From Dryomyza anilis (taxonomy: Eukaryota > Arthropoda > Insecta > Diptera > Dryomyzidae), in contig OX638132.1 of NCBI GenBank assembly GCA_951804985.1, positions 7,545,529-7,609,528 on the forward strand: DNA of 64,000 nucleotides. Reading direction: 5' to 3'. A program made the translations under genes and the position numbers. The notes below the pieces were generated by a model. That model had not been told where the DNA came from, did not search any database, and saw only the letters and a list, made by a program, of their open reading frames with translations. This document shows, piece by piece, positions 35,301 to 46,295 of the stretch. The stretch's first letter is position 1. Each line of letters starts with the position of its first letter.

Positions 35301-38300
35301 GAAACTGATTTTGAAATTGAATAGAATTCCTACCGATATCGTTTGTAATTTTTTTACGCTCGAAGTATAAATAAAAACTTCTTATATAGCATTACTTACC
35401 ATTTTCACTATTTTCATGTTCCTAACCATGTCCATGCGCATCTGCATCCATGACCTGCGCAGTCGTTCCTCCGCATCCGATATGAAGCCGGGCGACCACT
35501 GAGCATTTGTTTTGTACTTGTGAAGACGCTGCTTCTCGATCACAGCACGACTCATATTAGAGCGCCGCTTAGCAATACGCAATTCGTCCAGTCTTAGCTT
35601 GCCGATGTGCTTTAGTTGCTCCTGTTGTTTGGCACGCTTCTCTTCCAGCTCAAGACGCAATTTCTTTGAACTTTCCTCGCGCTTCTTACTGGCCGCTGTT
35701 TCCCCATAAATGGAAGCTTGATTTTCCAGCGCGAAAAATTGGCAATAGTAATTCAATTTGCCCGGATCATTTGGCGGCATAACACGACGAAAATTTCCCA
35801 AATGGCTCTCTTCCCATGCGATCTGTTGCGACAGTGAGCTGAGCGTGCCAACATCACCACCCCCTGATGCTCTCGTCTGTTTGCTGTCCGCATCTTTTGT
35901 TTGTCCGTTCTGCGAACGTTGTGTGCTATCGGTATATTCAAGATATTGAAACATTTAGAATATTGATCAAACAACGCAAACCTGTCGCCTGGTTTCATCT
36001 TGAGCAGTCGCTGTTTGACGCGCTTGCGATCTTCACGTAATATTTTACGTTTATCAGCCAGTACTGTGCTCACCAGCGACAGCGTGTCCCGGATGAGCGC
36101 ACGCTTCACCTGACGATCCACCGCCTCAATGGTGTGATAGCTAGGCGAATGATTTACCTCGAGTATGTACGGCTTTAACTTGCTGTCGACCAAAATGTCA
36201 ATGCCGAGTATTTCGAAGCAGGCCTGTATCGTGTCATGTTGCGGAAAACAGGCATGGTAATTGTGCTTCAACATGGGCCAGGCGCTCAGCACCGTCTTAA
36301 TAATGATGTCATCTACCTTTCCCCAAAACTCATTTACATTGTGATTGTGGCGGCGCATCCAGTTGTTTATGGAGCTGAAGTTGCGCTTGCTGCCACATTC
36401 GTCACGAATGTCATACTGCGAGTTTCTCTTGTTGACCGAGTAGTTGGTCAGATGCATGAACAAGTCGTCGTTGTTTGCGGGATTCGGTTCGATGTATTTG
36501 CTGGTCGCAAAACGACCCAGACCCTCATTATATACGTATATGCGCAAAGGATCCATTGAGGTGATGAGTGCGTAGGTGCGTAAATCGAATTTGTAGCCAT
36601 CGATGAGCAGGGGCTGTAAATGAATTTGGTGTATTTTTTTTATGAAATTGGATGTAAAATCATAAGGTGTTATAATTTCGTGTTACTAAACTATTGGTTG
36701 ATATTTTTAAAGTGTTCAATTAATACGAAGAATTCTAACAAAAAATCATTCATCATAATTAGCATTATTTGAAACAGATAATAGATCTACAGCTCTATTT
36801 TCTATACAAAACATATACAAAGTAATATAACCAGATCAATTGATGAGCTCATTTCCAAAACGTGCTATCCACTTAAAAATGATATGACTTTTTTACAAAT
36901 ATTCGAACCAAATTTGAATAAATTCGACCCAAATTTGAATATTTATAAAAAGTGAATATAGAACACAAGATAACGAAAATATTAGAAGTGGAAAACACCT
37001 TTGTTCTAATTTGATTCTACCATTAAGTTAGAGTAATTCAGGTTTTACTAAACCAATCGTCGTTTCACATAGCACGTTTTGGAAATGAGCTCCACAATTG
37101 CTGGTTCAATCCAGTTTAATTGAATGATGCCAAGTTTTTTCTTAAAAAAAATAGTTGGCAATATTTCATTATTTTAAAATTTGTTTTACAAATTTCAAGA
37201 ACTTTGAATCATATACAAAAGTTTTATAGTTTTTCTGTGGTTGAGAGGGATGAGTTTCCAAAAAACTACACGAAACATACATGCAGCTTTGCATCCACAT
37301 TAGATCAAATTATTGTATTTCAAATATGGGCTCAACTGCAGTTTATCGGTCACTTCAATAACAAAGAAAACCAATCACGCAACTACGGAACGACCGGTCG
37401 GCCACCCGGTTCTTCTTGAACGCAGTCGGATTATTGAACTCAGGACTGTTGTATGTTATTTATTTTTAGCTTTGACCAGTAAAATGTAGTTCTGCCTAAA
37501 TTTGAATATAAACAATTAATAATTCATTTTTGTGTACACGTCACGGAAGTGTCAAAGGCCAGATGAGCAACAGTGCTACCAAGTTTCTCAAAATAAAACC
37601 GATGGCGTTCCCGTTCAACGGCCACTGGAACACAGCTATTTTGAACTTGTCGATTGAAAGATTTATGTATTTCCAATTCTTGAAATTTGGAATATTAAGT
37701 TAATTATTTTGAGTCGTAAAATGCCTTGTAATACACTATAACTGAACAAATAAAATACTGATTTGAAAACGCTAATCGCCCAACCAACTGCAGTTTACTG
37801 GCCATCTCACAAAAATTAAAAAAAAAAATTGTCACGCCCCTCAAATTACCCCTTAAACCAGAAAGAAATACCCCGTTTTTATTAAGAGAATTTTATTTTT
37901 CAGATAATTTTGATACGAGAAATACGAATTGAAAATACATTTGTCGATATTATGTTTTGTTTAGCCGCCAGGTGCAAGAACGTCTAGAGAAGGTCTTCAC
38001 TAAAACCTATATTTTTCACGAATTTCTATTTCTCACATGAGAAATGCTTTGTGCACGAAAAATCTTGAATTTAATATTATGGGGTTAGAGTAAAGACAGT
38101 CTGTAAACGGTATTGTCTGTTCAAGGATTGAAAAATTATGTCTATAAGTCCATTCATGGCCACCCAAAAATCAAAAACGGGATAAAACTATTTTTTTTTA
38201 AATTGCAAAGTTCCTATGACAAAATATTAATGAGAAATAAGAGCCTCATACGCCACCAAAAAATCGCCAATCACCACAGCACCAGCAATCAAAAAAAAAA

Positions 38301-39808
38301 AAAATAAAAAAAAATTTAGAAATCCCTATTTTCCTAACAAGGGTATAGGTCAAAAATATTAAAATCGAACATGCCACGCCCTTCTACATGAATAGGGAGA
38401 TGTAGCCATGTGAAAATAATAAGACTTTTAGTACTCCCATGACCATACAAAAATGCACCTGCGACATTAAACCCAATTATGTAAAAAAATATTGAAATTA
38501 AAGCATTTTCTGAACTTCACGCATTTCTAAATGCCAAGTTTTGCGAACTTTAAAAATATAAAAATTTGGAAAATGTTCAAAATATCCCGGTTTAACTCGA
38601 AAAGCCTCAAATATTTCCAAATTTTCATTAAGAAAATTACAGTTCATTTCTGATTTTAATAAAAATGTTCAAGTTACGGTTTTCATAATGAAATGAAAAA
38701 CTTGTTCTTTGAATTGCATATAACTTAATCATTTTAAAATTAAATTGTCTGTGGTCAATTTTTAAAATATTTGCATACCAAGAGCTTACCTTACTTATAT
38801 ATGTCTGACATATCAAACGCTCCGTGGGATTGATACTCCTCAGATCGTTAGTTAGCCAAATGCCGTTGCCCCTGCTGCCCGCATCAGGCTTGATAATAAA
38901 CGTATGCGCTTTGCACTTGCAGGCCATATTGCTGTATGCCATTGCATCGCCAGCACTAACAGATACAATATAATTTAGCAAATTTTGATCAATTGTGATC
39001 AACGTCAGTGACAACTCACTCTGCCGGAAATATCCAGGTTTTGGGAAAGATTTTATAATCTTTGGGAAACAGTTTCAACATGCGATTCAGATTGCGCGCC
39101 AGTAAGTCCTTGCGAGAAAGCTCATACATGCCCGGAAAGTGATTCACCTGCTGAAAGCGCTTCATATTCTTGAACATTTCCAAGCGTGGTAGCGTATCTA
39201 TCCATATAATGTTCCACATTTTGTTTTCCTTGACCACCCTGTACCCGATCGTCTTGGATATTTTGGAAATCATGTGGTAGCGTGAATTGGCCACACAAAT
39301 ACTGATTTTGTTGCCACTGAAACAAGAAATAAACGCCTATTAAGTACTATATATGTCGTTGTAGAAGTAGAACAAACCAAATACATTTTCCCTTTCAATA
39401 TGGGTTCTGCATTTTCACACCTGGAATGTATTTGGTTAGTTTTACTTCTAAAATGACAACGAAGTGAAGGCTGACTTACGCAGCGCTTGGCATTGCATCA
39501 TCCATGGAATGTTTGCGTGCATTTGCACATTTGATGCGAAAGCAAACATTGTTCAGATGTATCATTCCGTTGCTGGTTAGTTTGTTTTCCTCTTCGTCGT
39601 TGGGCGTTTTCTCTATCTCCTGTGTCTCCACAGGCTTTGACTTCTTCGCGTGTGGCTTTTTTGCATTGCCATTGCGTTCGACGAATGCGTTTTCTAACTC
39701 CTGATCAAAATTATTGGACGAATTTTCTTTTTGCTGGCGTATTTTTTCCTTGGAAATGCGGCGCAATTTTTGAATGCGCTTGTAAAATTTTGAATTTTTT
39801 AAATTCAT
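32395..39808 (-). CDS. tubulin--tyrosine ligase-like polyglutamylase, TTLL6/TTLL13 type
   Basis: Six coding exons on the minus strand: 39808-39480, 39316-39020, 38955-38790, 36613-35982, 35925-35400 and 32502-32395. The total is 2058 nt, 685 residues. The enzyme family ligates glutamate chains onto tubulin tails on microtubules and axonemes. Visible motifs: FIIKPDAGSRGNGIWL with the ATP-contacting lysine about 231, DGYKFDLR at about 269-276, MHLTNYSVNKRN, and GIDILVD...YILEVNHSPSY with metal ligands D403, E416 and N418. The GSKR-type loop and the following region resemble TTLL6/13 more than TTLL4/5. Exon 5 adds a charged, probably coiled-coil tail. The last exon (35 residues and stop) lies 2.9 kb away and is supported by consensus sites and phase 0. 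The exon 4-5 junction is uncertain: a 56-nt intron without a good pyrimidine tract, or a 1-nt indel. The start is M at 39808; upstream sequence in frame looks untranslated. Exact orthologue not proven. Confidence 0.9.
32569..33100. repeat. quasi-palindromic GGTTATTTCAT-rich block in TTLL intron 5
   Basis: The left half is filled with GGTTATTTCATTT-like words and the right half with the complementary AAATGAAATAACC-like words, so the block could fold back. A pair of direct words, TGGTACTACGAAATA and TGGCACTACGAAATA, marks its left edge and right half. No coding potential. Possibly a degenerate foldback transposon. Confidence 0.55.
33131..34242 (+). mobile_element. TIR element in TTLL intron 5 (GTGTTCCCGTGGC ends)
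   Basis: About 1.1 kb, starting GTGTTCCCGTGGC and ending GCCACGGGAACAC. The interior matches, in reverse orientation, the copy at 36783-37633: shared words include ATTGCCAACTATTTTTTT, CTTGGCA, GATTGAAC, GTGGCCGACC and CCAGATGAGC. No transposase frame and no clear target duplication were found, so it is a non-autonomous element of unassigned superfamily. Confidence 0.7.
34320..34890. other. four AAAATGGCG-type words within a degenerate repeat
   Basis: AAAATGTCGGTG (34374), AAAATGGCGTTG (34500), AAAATGGCGGTG (34731) and AAAATGGCGGTG (34871) lie in TTLL intron 5, each near AGTAGCACAA and CTTCCACA-like words. This could be a diverged tandem repeat. The core also resembles YY1/Pho binding sites, whose core is GCCAT on the other strand. 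Binding is not demonstrated. Confidence 0.4.
36783..37633 (-). mobile_element. second, truncated copy of the TIR element in TTLL intron 3
   Basis: Inverted relative to 33131-34242. The right edge reads GCCACTGGAACAC, one mismatch from the other copy's terminus. The left edge is truncated near 36783, inside the GAGCTCTATTTTC-like word. It sits inside intron 3 (36614-38789). Confidence 0.65.
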
Positions 39809-40124
39809 TTTTGGGAAAACGATAAATGTTAATTGTGAAACTAATTTTGCTAAAATTTTATAACATATCGGAGATACAAAAACAATAAAAAAGTTGATGT
39901 GTAAATATGACAGACTATTCAAGCAACGCATACCTTTTTTATTGTATAAAAATAGCATATTTTAAAATATATTTGTCAGAGCATTAAAAAAATATAATAT
40001 GGCAATATTTTAGTGCGTTGTAAAGTGAGAAGCGAGTTAAACTTTTTAAAACTTAACAATAACATTTTATAGTAAGAAACACTAACAATAATGATGTAAA
40101 TGACAAAGTTGTGAAAAACTTTTT

Positions 40125-41725
40125 TTATAAATTTTCGATTTCTTCTAGCACCTGTTCCATTTCTGGTCTATGCTGCGGCTCATCAGCGATGCACTTTATG
40201 CCTAATTCAATTAAACGCTTGCACTTGTTCTCATCGCCTGGCTGCAGTTTAATGCTATTTTTATCAATAAGGTCCTCAACTCTATTCTCTGTTGCCGCAC
40301 AAAACTGTTTAATTTCGGCTGTTAAGAATATGTTGCGACTCTTGATGAAAGCGCCTCTGCCGGTGAAGACCTCAAGCAAAACAACACCAAAGCTATACGT
40401 GTCCACCTGGGTGCTGAGCTTTTTCAAGTGTATAAACTCAGGCGGCAAATAGGGTTTGGTGCCAAACACTTTCGTTACCTGCACAGCCGAGTTCACTGCA
40501 TTGGGGCCCTCGCGCGCCAACCCAAAATCACCGATTTTCGGCTGCAAGCACTGATCCAACAGAATATTAGCAGGCTTGATGTCTCCATGTATGAGTGGTT
40601 TTTCGCGGAAAATATGCAAGAAATTTATGCCTCTGTAAGTAAATAAATCACAATATAAAAAATTGCTTAGAAATGAATTTATTGAAATTACCGTGCTGTG
40701 CCTAAACATATATTAATGCGTTCATCGCACGTTAAGGGCGTCGGATTTTGTTTGCTCAAATGTTTATCGAGCGACCCACGTGCCATCAGTTGATACACCA
40801 GGCATGGCTTGTTATCCTTAATGCTAAAGCCATACAAGGGCAAAACATTGTCATGCCGACACGTATTCAAGTATTTCAGCTCGGTGAGACTCTGTTGAAT
40901 TTGCACTTTAAACGATTCGCGTTCATTGGCACCTTTGTAGTGTATTTGCTTAATTGCGACACGCGTGTGCTTCCAAACGCCCCAGAACACAGTGCCAAAC
41001 CCACCCTTACCAAGTTCGTGCATAGGACTCCAATTGTTAGTGGCTTCTGTCAGCTCCTGGTAACTAATTTCCGGAATAGAACTTGCGAACTGCTTGACTC
41101 GGCTTTCGCTCAAACAGCATGAGTCTTTCTGCGATGACGCTGATTGTACCGACTGGGCAGAAGTATAGTTATTATCCGAAGTATCGGCATATAATATGCT
41201 GTCGCCTAAAGAGCTATCACAGTTGAGTTTCTTTTTGGACTGTTCATTGGCTTTTTGTGAATCTGTCTTTATTAATGCACTAATCGCCGGTTGACTGCGT
41301 GGAATCCGCGAATGAAATATTTCTGGTACAAAATTCTTAATTATGCGCATTGCTTCGAAAAGTTTGGTCCTTAAAAGTGAAAAAGATGTATATACTGTCG
41401 GCTTCTGGCCACAAGATAAATACCTTTCAAACACAATAAACAATTCAGCAACTGTGTGATTGTATTGTCCACCCCAAATATTGAGCACCTCATCCGTTGC
41501 CGATTTTCCAATTGCATGACCTCTGCGTATGCTCTGCATTAAATAAATTGAGAAATATTTGCAATAGTTATGACTAATACCTACCTGTACATCCGCAGGT
41601 AAAAGAAGCATAATAGTAGCCAATTGATTCCACGCATTCAACTCGTCCAGGTGATCACACAGCAGTTTTCGGACGGAGGGTGGAATGTCATAAATATACC
41701 AAATTTTGTTATTGGAATGTGCCAT
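40125..41725 (-). CDS. pll: Pelle, IRAK-family serine/threonine kinase of the Toll pathway
   Basis: Four exons on the minus strand: 41725-41585, 41533-41424, 41369-40692 and 40632-40125. They give 478 residues, against about 500 in Drosophila. The N-terminal death domain (about 10-98) contains the segment LNIWGGQYNHTVAELF; in the known pathway it binds the adaptor Tube downstream of Toll. A serine-rich linker follows, then the kinase domain from about 190: GKGGFG loop at 204-209, K224 in VAIKQI, HGDIKPANILLD with catalytic D327, DFG at 345-347, and a PPE motif in place of APE. HGD instead of HRD is normal for Pelle/IRAK kinases. Introns 1 and 2 are only 51 and 54 nt, multiples of three without stops, so unspliced RNA would still read through. 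Intron 3 is 59 nt. The gene lies 0.3 kb upstream of the TTLL start in the same orientation. Confidence 0.97.
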
Positions 41726-42176
41726 TTTTTAGAAAACTTATCCTAAATCAATTTACATGTACGCTACGTAATTACTATATGTTAATAAAAGAAAGCTTTG
41801 TTGGAATCCTTCAACCACCCATGAACCTGGTATTCCCAGAATTGTTGATTTTTAGATTTTAATTGTAAATACTAAAAGGTGCGTTCGAATTTACGTTTGT
41901 ATGAGTAAATGGCATAGTTGCCAGTTCCGTGGGAAATTTCCCATTTGTGTTAATTTTAACTGCCGTGTATAGTTGCCAGGTCTTTATCCCAGTAAATCAC
42001 TTTTCCCACGCCAGAAAATAAAAATACCAAATAAATTATTTTTTCTATAAAAAATATCTTAATACCACAAAAAATCCCATTCAATTTAAAAAAAATACCA
42101 CAGATAAAAAAATAACGCGAAAAATCCCACAAAAATTAAAAATATAGGAACATATTCTCTTAAATTATAAAAAGTG
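41726..42176. other. intergenic DNA between pelle and riboflavin kinase, left part
   Basis: It contains the pelle promoter side. TTGCCAG and CCCAC/TCCCA words recur, related to 42760-42900 beyond the SINE, so the SINE may have landed in an older repeat. Confidence 0.4.
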
Positions 42177-42190
42177 TATTAATGACAATT

Positions 42191-42492
42191 CCGCGGTAGC
42201 TCAGTGGTTAGTGAGTTGGAATGCGAGCCGAAAGGTCCACGGTTCAAGCCTGGACTGGGGCTAAAAACATCTATTCATAGACACATTTTTCTATACCGCG
42301 CTACCTCTCGTCAGTAAATGGCAAACCTACGAGAGTAAAACATTGCCTATGAAAAGCTCTCACCCGCCGTTCGGATTCGGCAATAAACTGTAGGTTCCAC
42401 CACTTTGAGTACAAATATAACACGCTCAGCTCAAAATGGTGAAAGAGCTCGGCCTAAGTTCTTACAGAACTGTAGTGCCAAACTATTATTAT
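42191..42492 (+). mobile_element. tRNA-derived SINE, copy 2, with intact promoter boxes
   Basis: The head begins CCGCGGTAGCTCAGTGGTTA and carries an RNA polymerase III A box, TAGCTCAGTGG, at 42197-42207 and a B box, GGTTCAAGCC, at 42241-42250, 34 nt further on. The tRNA-unrelated body follows, with an (ATT)n tail. The flanks TATTAATGACAATT (42177-42190) and TATTAATGACCATT (42493-42506) form a 14-bp target-site duplication with one mismatch. Only the head is tRNA-like and it does not form a full mature tRNA. Confidence 0.93.
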
Positions 42493-42506
42493 TATTAATG
42501 ACCATT

Positions 42507-43883
42507 AAAGACCATTTGTATTATTAAAATTATACTCTTGGAAGGTTTTTTTTTTTATTAATGATTTATATAAGTATTGAAAAAATAATATTTCTGTAAT
42601 TCAAATATTCTGACTTAAAATGGCGTGTTCGTTTTTATATTAACTATTGATGCGTTCGTAAATTAAAGAAGGCGAATATGAAGTGCATTGGGTGCATACA
42701 TTATTTATTTGTAGATATATTTCATTATAATTGATTGTTATTTATTATACATACCAAAAACGTATGCTTATACCACGTATACAATTAAATTACCACTTGA
42801 AATAAAAAATACCAAGATGAAATCAAAAACACTATGGTATATTTGATCCCACGGTAATCAAATCGAGCATTTCAGAAAATTGTGTGGCAACTAACGGGCC
42901 ACGAATTTGATTTGGCCAGCAAAATGCTCAATATGCCCGCTAAAATTATTACCATATCAAAATATATACCATTTTGTTAAAAAAAATATATATATAAAAA
43001 TTTTTTTTTTAAAATTGAAAAATGAAAAAAAAGGAAAATATACTTTCTTTAAAAGTTTAATATTGTTATATTTGTACTTCCTGCATTACAAAACTTAAAT
43101 TCAACCTACAAATGTGTATATATTATGAACAAAAATTGGTCTAGAGGGCGCTATAGTTGACCGATCTTAAAAATAATTACATGTTTGTAATCCTGAGGTA
43201 ATTACCTTTCAGTACCCACATGTCCCTGTAAGTAGGTGTACCGGTTTTTGAATTTTCAGGGTCACCAGGGGACCCAGCGACTTTTTTTTGTTGTTGTAAT
43301 TTTTTTTTAAATACAGGGGGTGGCATTTTTTTTTCACTTCGGCCGGTAAAGAGCAATTCTCCCCACTGAAGCTTTAAAACGAGCATTTAACGTTTGTTAT
43401 GATATTTTAAAAATATCATAACAAAAATATATAATAAAACATAGAACATTACTATTAACATATTTGTTAATTAATTGATTTATCGAACACAACTCTCTTT
43501 GAACCATATGATTTGAACAGCTGTGACGTCACTACCTCAATTATCACTTTTTATTGATATGGCTCTGGAATTGATTTATTAAATGATATGAATTGTTTGA
43601 TGAGGTATGCATCAATGTTCGCATGTGCGCCAGTAGTAAGTAGTAACTGACGAGTGTAATCAGAAGTTGTTGTTCGTGTATTTCAAGACTACGTGCTAGT
43701 GTGTGTTGGTGCTCTACGACAACGAACAACGTAACAAGAATAGGGCCTAATTACAAAATCAGCAAAAACCTTCTAAAACCGTTTTCCACAACAAAGCTTG
43801 ATTCATTAACAGGCATAGCTCATTCGAAACAACGTAATAGGAGTAGCAGTAGCAGCACACGTCAAAGCGAAATAGTCGCAAAA
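42507..43883. other. intergenic DNA and 5' region of riboflavin kinase
   Basis: Mostly AT-rich. 43140-43400 is a GC-richer patch with a short minus-strand frame and no recognised domain, probably transposon-derived. The frame upstream of the riboflavin kinase ATG is open for 61 codons from 43701 but contains no ATG, so it is read as leader. Confidence 0.45.
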
Positions 43884-44611
43884 ATGTTAAATAGTTTGCC
43901 GTTTTTTGCTGCCGGGGAGATTGTTCATGGATTTGGACGAGGTTCTAAAGAACTGGGCATTCCGACAGGTTGGTGGCTGTATGGTGTACTAAAATATTCA
44001 ATTATAACTATTGTTCTATCCATGTTCAAATTAGCGAATTTCTCGTTGGAAGTGGTAAAGGCGCTGCCCGCGGCACTGCAGAAGGGCATCTACTATGGTT
44101 GGGCGAATGTGGACAATGGTGAAGTCCACAAAATGGTCATGAGTATCGGCACAAATCCTTACTATGATAACAAAGAGAAGAGCATGGTAGGTAAAGTGGC
44201 AGTGATCATGGTTCGTACCAGACAAATATTATAAATCAGTTGTTGCTAGTGCATGTTATGATTGTTTGTATTACGTTGTGGGAGATAAACAAATAAGTGC
44301 ACATCAACTGCATAGTATAAATGCTATTATTGTACTTTTCTTTGATTTAGGAAACTCATATAATTCATGAGTTTAATCGAGATTTATACGGACAATTACT
44401 TAAAGTATGCATTGTGGGCTATTTACGACCCGAGCGAAATTTTAATTCTTTGGATGAATTAATAGCAGCTATTAACGAAGACATACAGCAGACTAAACAT
44501 TTGCTCACTGTCGACGATGTGAGTCGCAAGCTCAAGGATTCGAAATTTTTCAAAGAATGCGCCACACAACAAAATTCCAAAATGACGAACAATTGCGAAA
44601 ATGGTTCATAG
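43884..44611 (+). CDS. riboflavin kinase (FMN synthesis)
   Basis: Three exons, 43884-43968, 44035-44186 and 44351-44611, give 165 residues (animal enzymes are about 155). It phosphorylates riboflavin with ATP to make FMN, the precursor of FAD, in the cytosol. Family motifs: GFGRGSKELGIPTANF at 16-31, formed only after splicing intron 1; KGIYYGWA; MSIGTNPYYDN; ETHIIHEF with the catalytic glutamate; and VGYLRPERNF. The ATG at 43884 is the first in frame and matches the usual family start MLNSLPFFAAGEIV. Intron 1 is 66 nt, a multiple of three without a stop; intron 2 is 164 nt with a GTAGGT donor. The stop lies 172 bp from the stop of the convergent Taf7 gene. Confidence 0.95.
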
Positions 44612-44783
44612 AAGCGGATCGTCTAGCCAATCAGTCAGATTTGACTAATTTTAATTATGTAGTTAATTGTATAACTTTTAATGTACAAACTCTGGTTACT
44701 TAAGTAATTTTTTAATATTTACAATAATTTCAAAGAAAAACAAAAATACATATATTGTTGATAGCAGAATGACTGATTTATTT

Positions 44784-46175
44784 TTAAGCATACAACATAT
44801 TCTCATAGCCCTTAATATCCAATTCTTTCTCCAACATCTGCGTCAACAAATTGTCCAGCGTTTCTTGCATGCGCTGCTTAAGCGTTGGATTCTGTATTGA
44901 TGAAATTTCCTGTACCTTCTGAGCTTGTTGCATTTTCAAGTCATCATATTGGCGACGCAGATCGCTTATTTTTGATACAATCTGTTCGCTGGACAATTGT
45001 GGCACGTCATTCGAATAGTCATCATCACAATCGTTTCGTTTCTGGTCGTCGTAATAACTCGACGAAGCTGCCAAATTGGAATTAGAGCCGCCAAACTTTG
45101 AGCCAACATCATCCACAGCATCACCTTTGGGACTGCCAAACATTGATTTACTGAATTCAGTTAAAGCATTTGAGGTGTTCATTCCACCGCCAACCGAGAA
45201 GTCAGACATGCGCGAATCGTCGGCTGACAAACGCGACGTTTCCTCCAGATCGCGCAAACGCGATGAATTATGACGATCCTCATCGTCGTCCGACGATGAC
45301 ACCTCCTCCCCGAAGATGTCGTGTATGCCAACTCCGCCCATGGGCGCAGATGAAGTAATATCTTCCTCGGCATCAGACTCGTCATTGATGTCGTCCTTGT
45401 TGAAATTGGAATCATTCAGTTGCTTGTCGTCGTTCAGGGTCTCGTCGTTGTCCTCGTGACTGTCCTTCGCATGTTGGCCGATGGTGTTCTCATCGTCGTC
45501 TTCATTTATGATGTCGTAACGCACATGTACTGCGTCGTTATCAATGCGAAAGAGACGTTTCACTTCCTTTTCGATTTCGGGCGCTTCGACATTTTTCTTT
45601 TTCAGTGTTTTGCGGAAACGGCGTTTGCGTACGTTTTTACAAGGCGGTGTAATGCCATGTGGCCACAGATACTTTTTGTCCACCTTGTTGGGATCCTTCT
45701 TTTTGCCTTTGTTTGGCGATTCTTTCTCCGCCTCCGGAGCATCTGGTTCTTCTTTGCAAATCATCTTAAAGCGAAATATTTTTAAACATATCTAAATTAG
45801 TACATCGAATACTTACCAATTGACAAATATCTGCCGATTTGTAGAAGCTCTTATTGTCGATAGTCTTCAGGCATTCAATCACTGTAGGCAGATCAACGAT
45901 TTTGGAGTGCAGCAACCAGTGATCAAAACGAACCTCACCATAGCGCAAATCATTTTCCATCTTGATGGCCAGACGATCCTTTAAGTTTCCGGTTTGCAGC
46001 GCTTCGTGCAGGAGTTTTGCTGGCTCCTGCAGTCATTGTTATGAGTTAAAAATTCAATTATAAATGTTGGTTTTCTCACCTCAGGAATGCGAAGAATAAA
46101 TTGGTTTTCGAGTTCAACGCCATCGTCGCGAGGCTTCGACTCCTGCTTGACTTTGTCGATTTTCTTTTCAAACAT
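44784..46175 (-). CDS. Taf7: Taf7, TFIID subunit 7 (TAFII55)
   Basis: Three exons on the minus strand, 46175-46080, 46026-45817 and 45764-44784, give 428 residues. The TAFII55 N-terminal domain covers about residues 21-175: [12 protein letters not shown] at 21-32, the NLKDRLAI segment, then [29 protein letters not shown] and the hallmark [17 protein letters not shown]. The middle is strongly acidic (runs of D/E/N/S), and the C-terminus is a predicted coiled coil starting around [17 protein letters not shown], as in family members. In TFIID, Taf7 binds Taf1 and restrains its acetyltransferase activity; that role comes from the family. A GTG-initiated frame continues 4 codons upstream, but the first ATG is at 46175. 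Introns are 53 and 52 nt. A PIF/Harbinger-like MITE starts 121 bp upstream. Confidence 0.96.
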
Positions 46176-46295
46176 ATTTAGTATCACTAGGCCCTATTAA
46201 TTGTTTTCAACATCAGGAAAAAATTTATGTGTTTATATTTTTGGTGTTAAAAGGCGTTACCAGATGCACAAAAAGGAAATTGAAATTCTTATTTA

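Noticed and set aside
35382..35399. The true C-terminus of the TTLL protein immediately after exon 5
   Set aside because: A consensus GTAAGT donor lies exactly at the point where the read-through begins, and a phase-matched terminal exon exists downstream. The read-through remains a minor possibility.
42191..42265. A tRNA gene
   Set aside because: The A and B boxes are good, but the sequence does not close a cloverleaf acceptor stem. It continues into a repeated body flanked by a target-site duplication, so it is the head of a SINE.
43701..43883. An N-terminal extension (mitochondrial presequence) of riboflavin kinase
   Set aside because: The frame is open but starts with GTG and contains no ATG before 43884, where the family's usual start is found.
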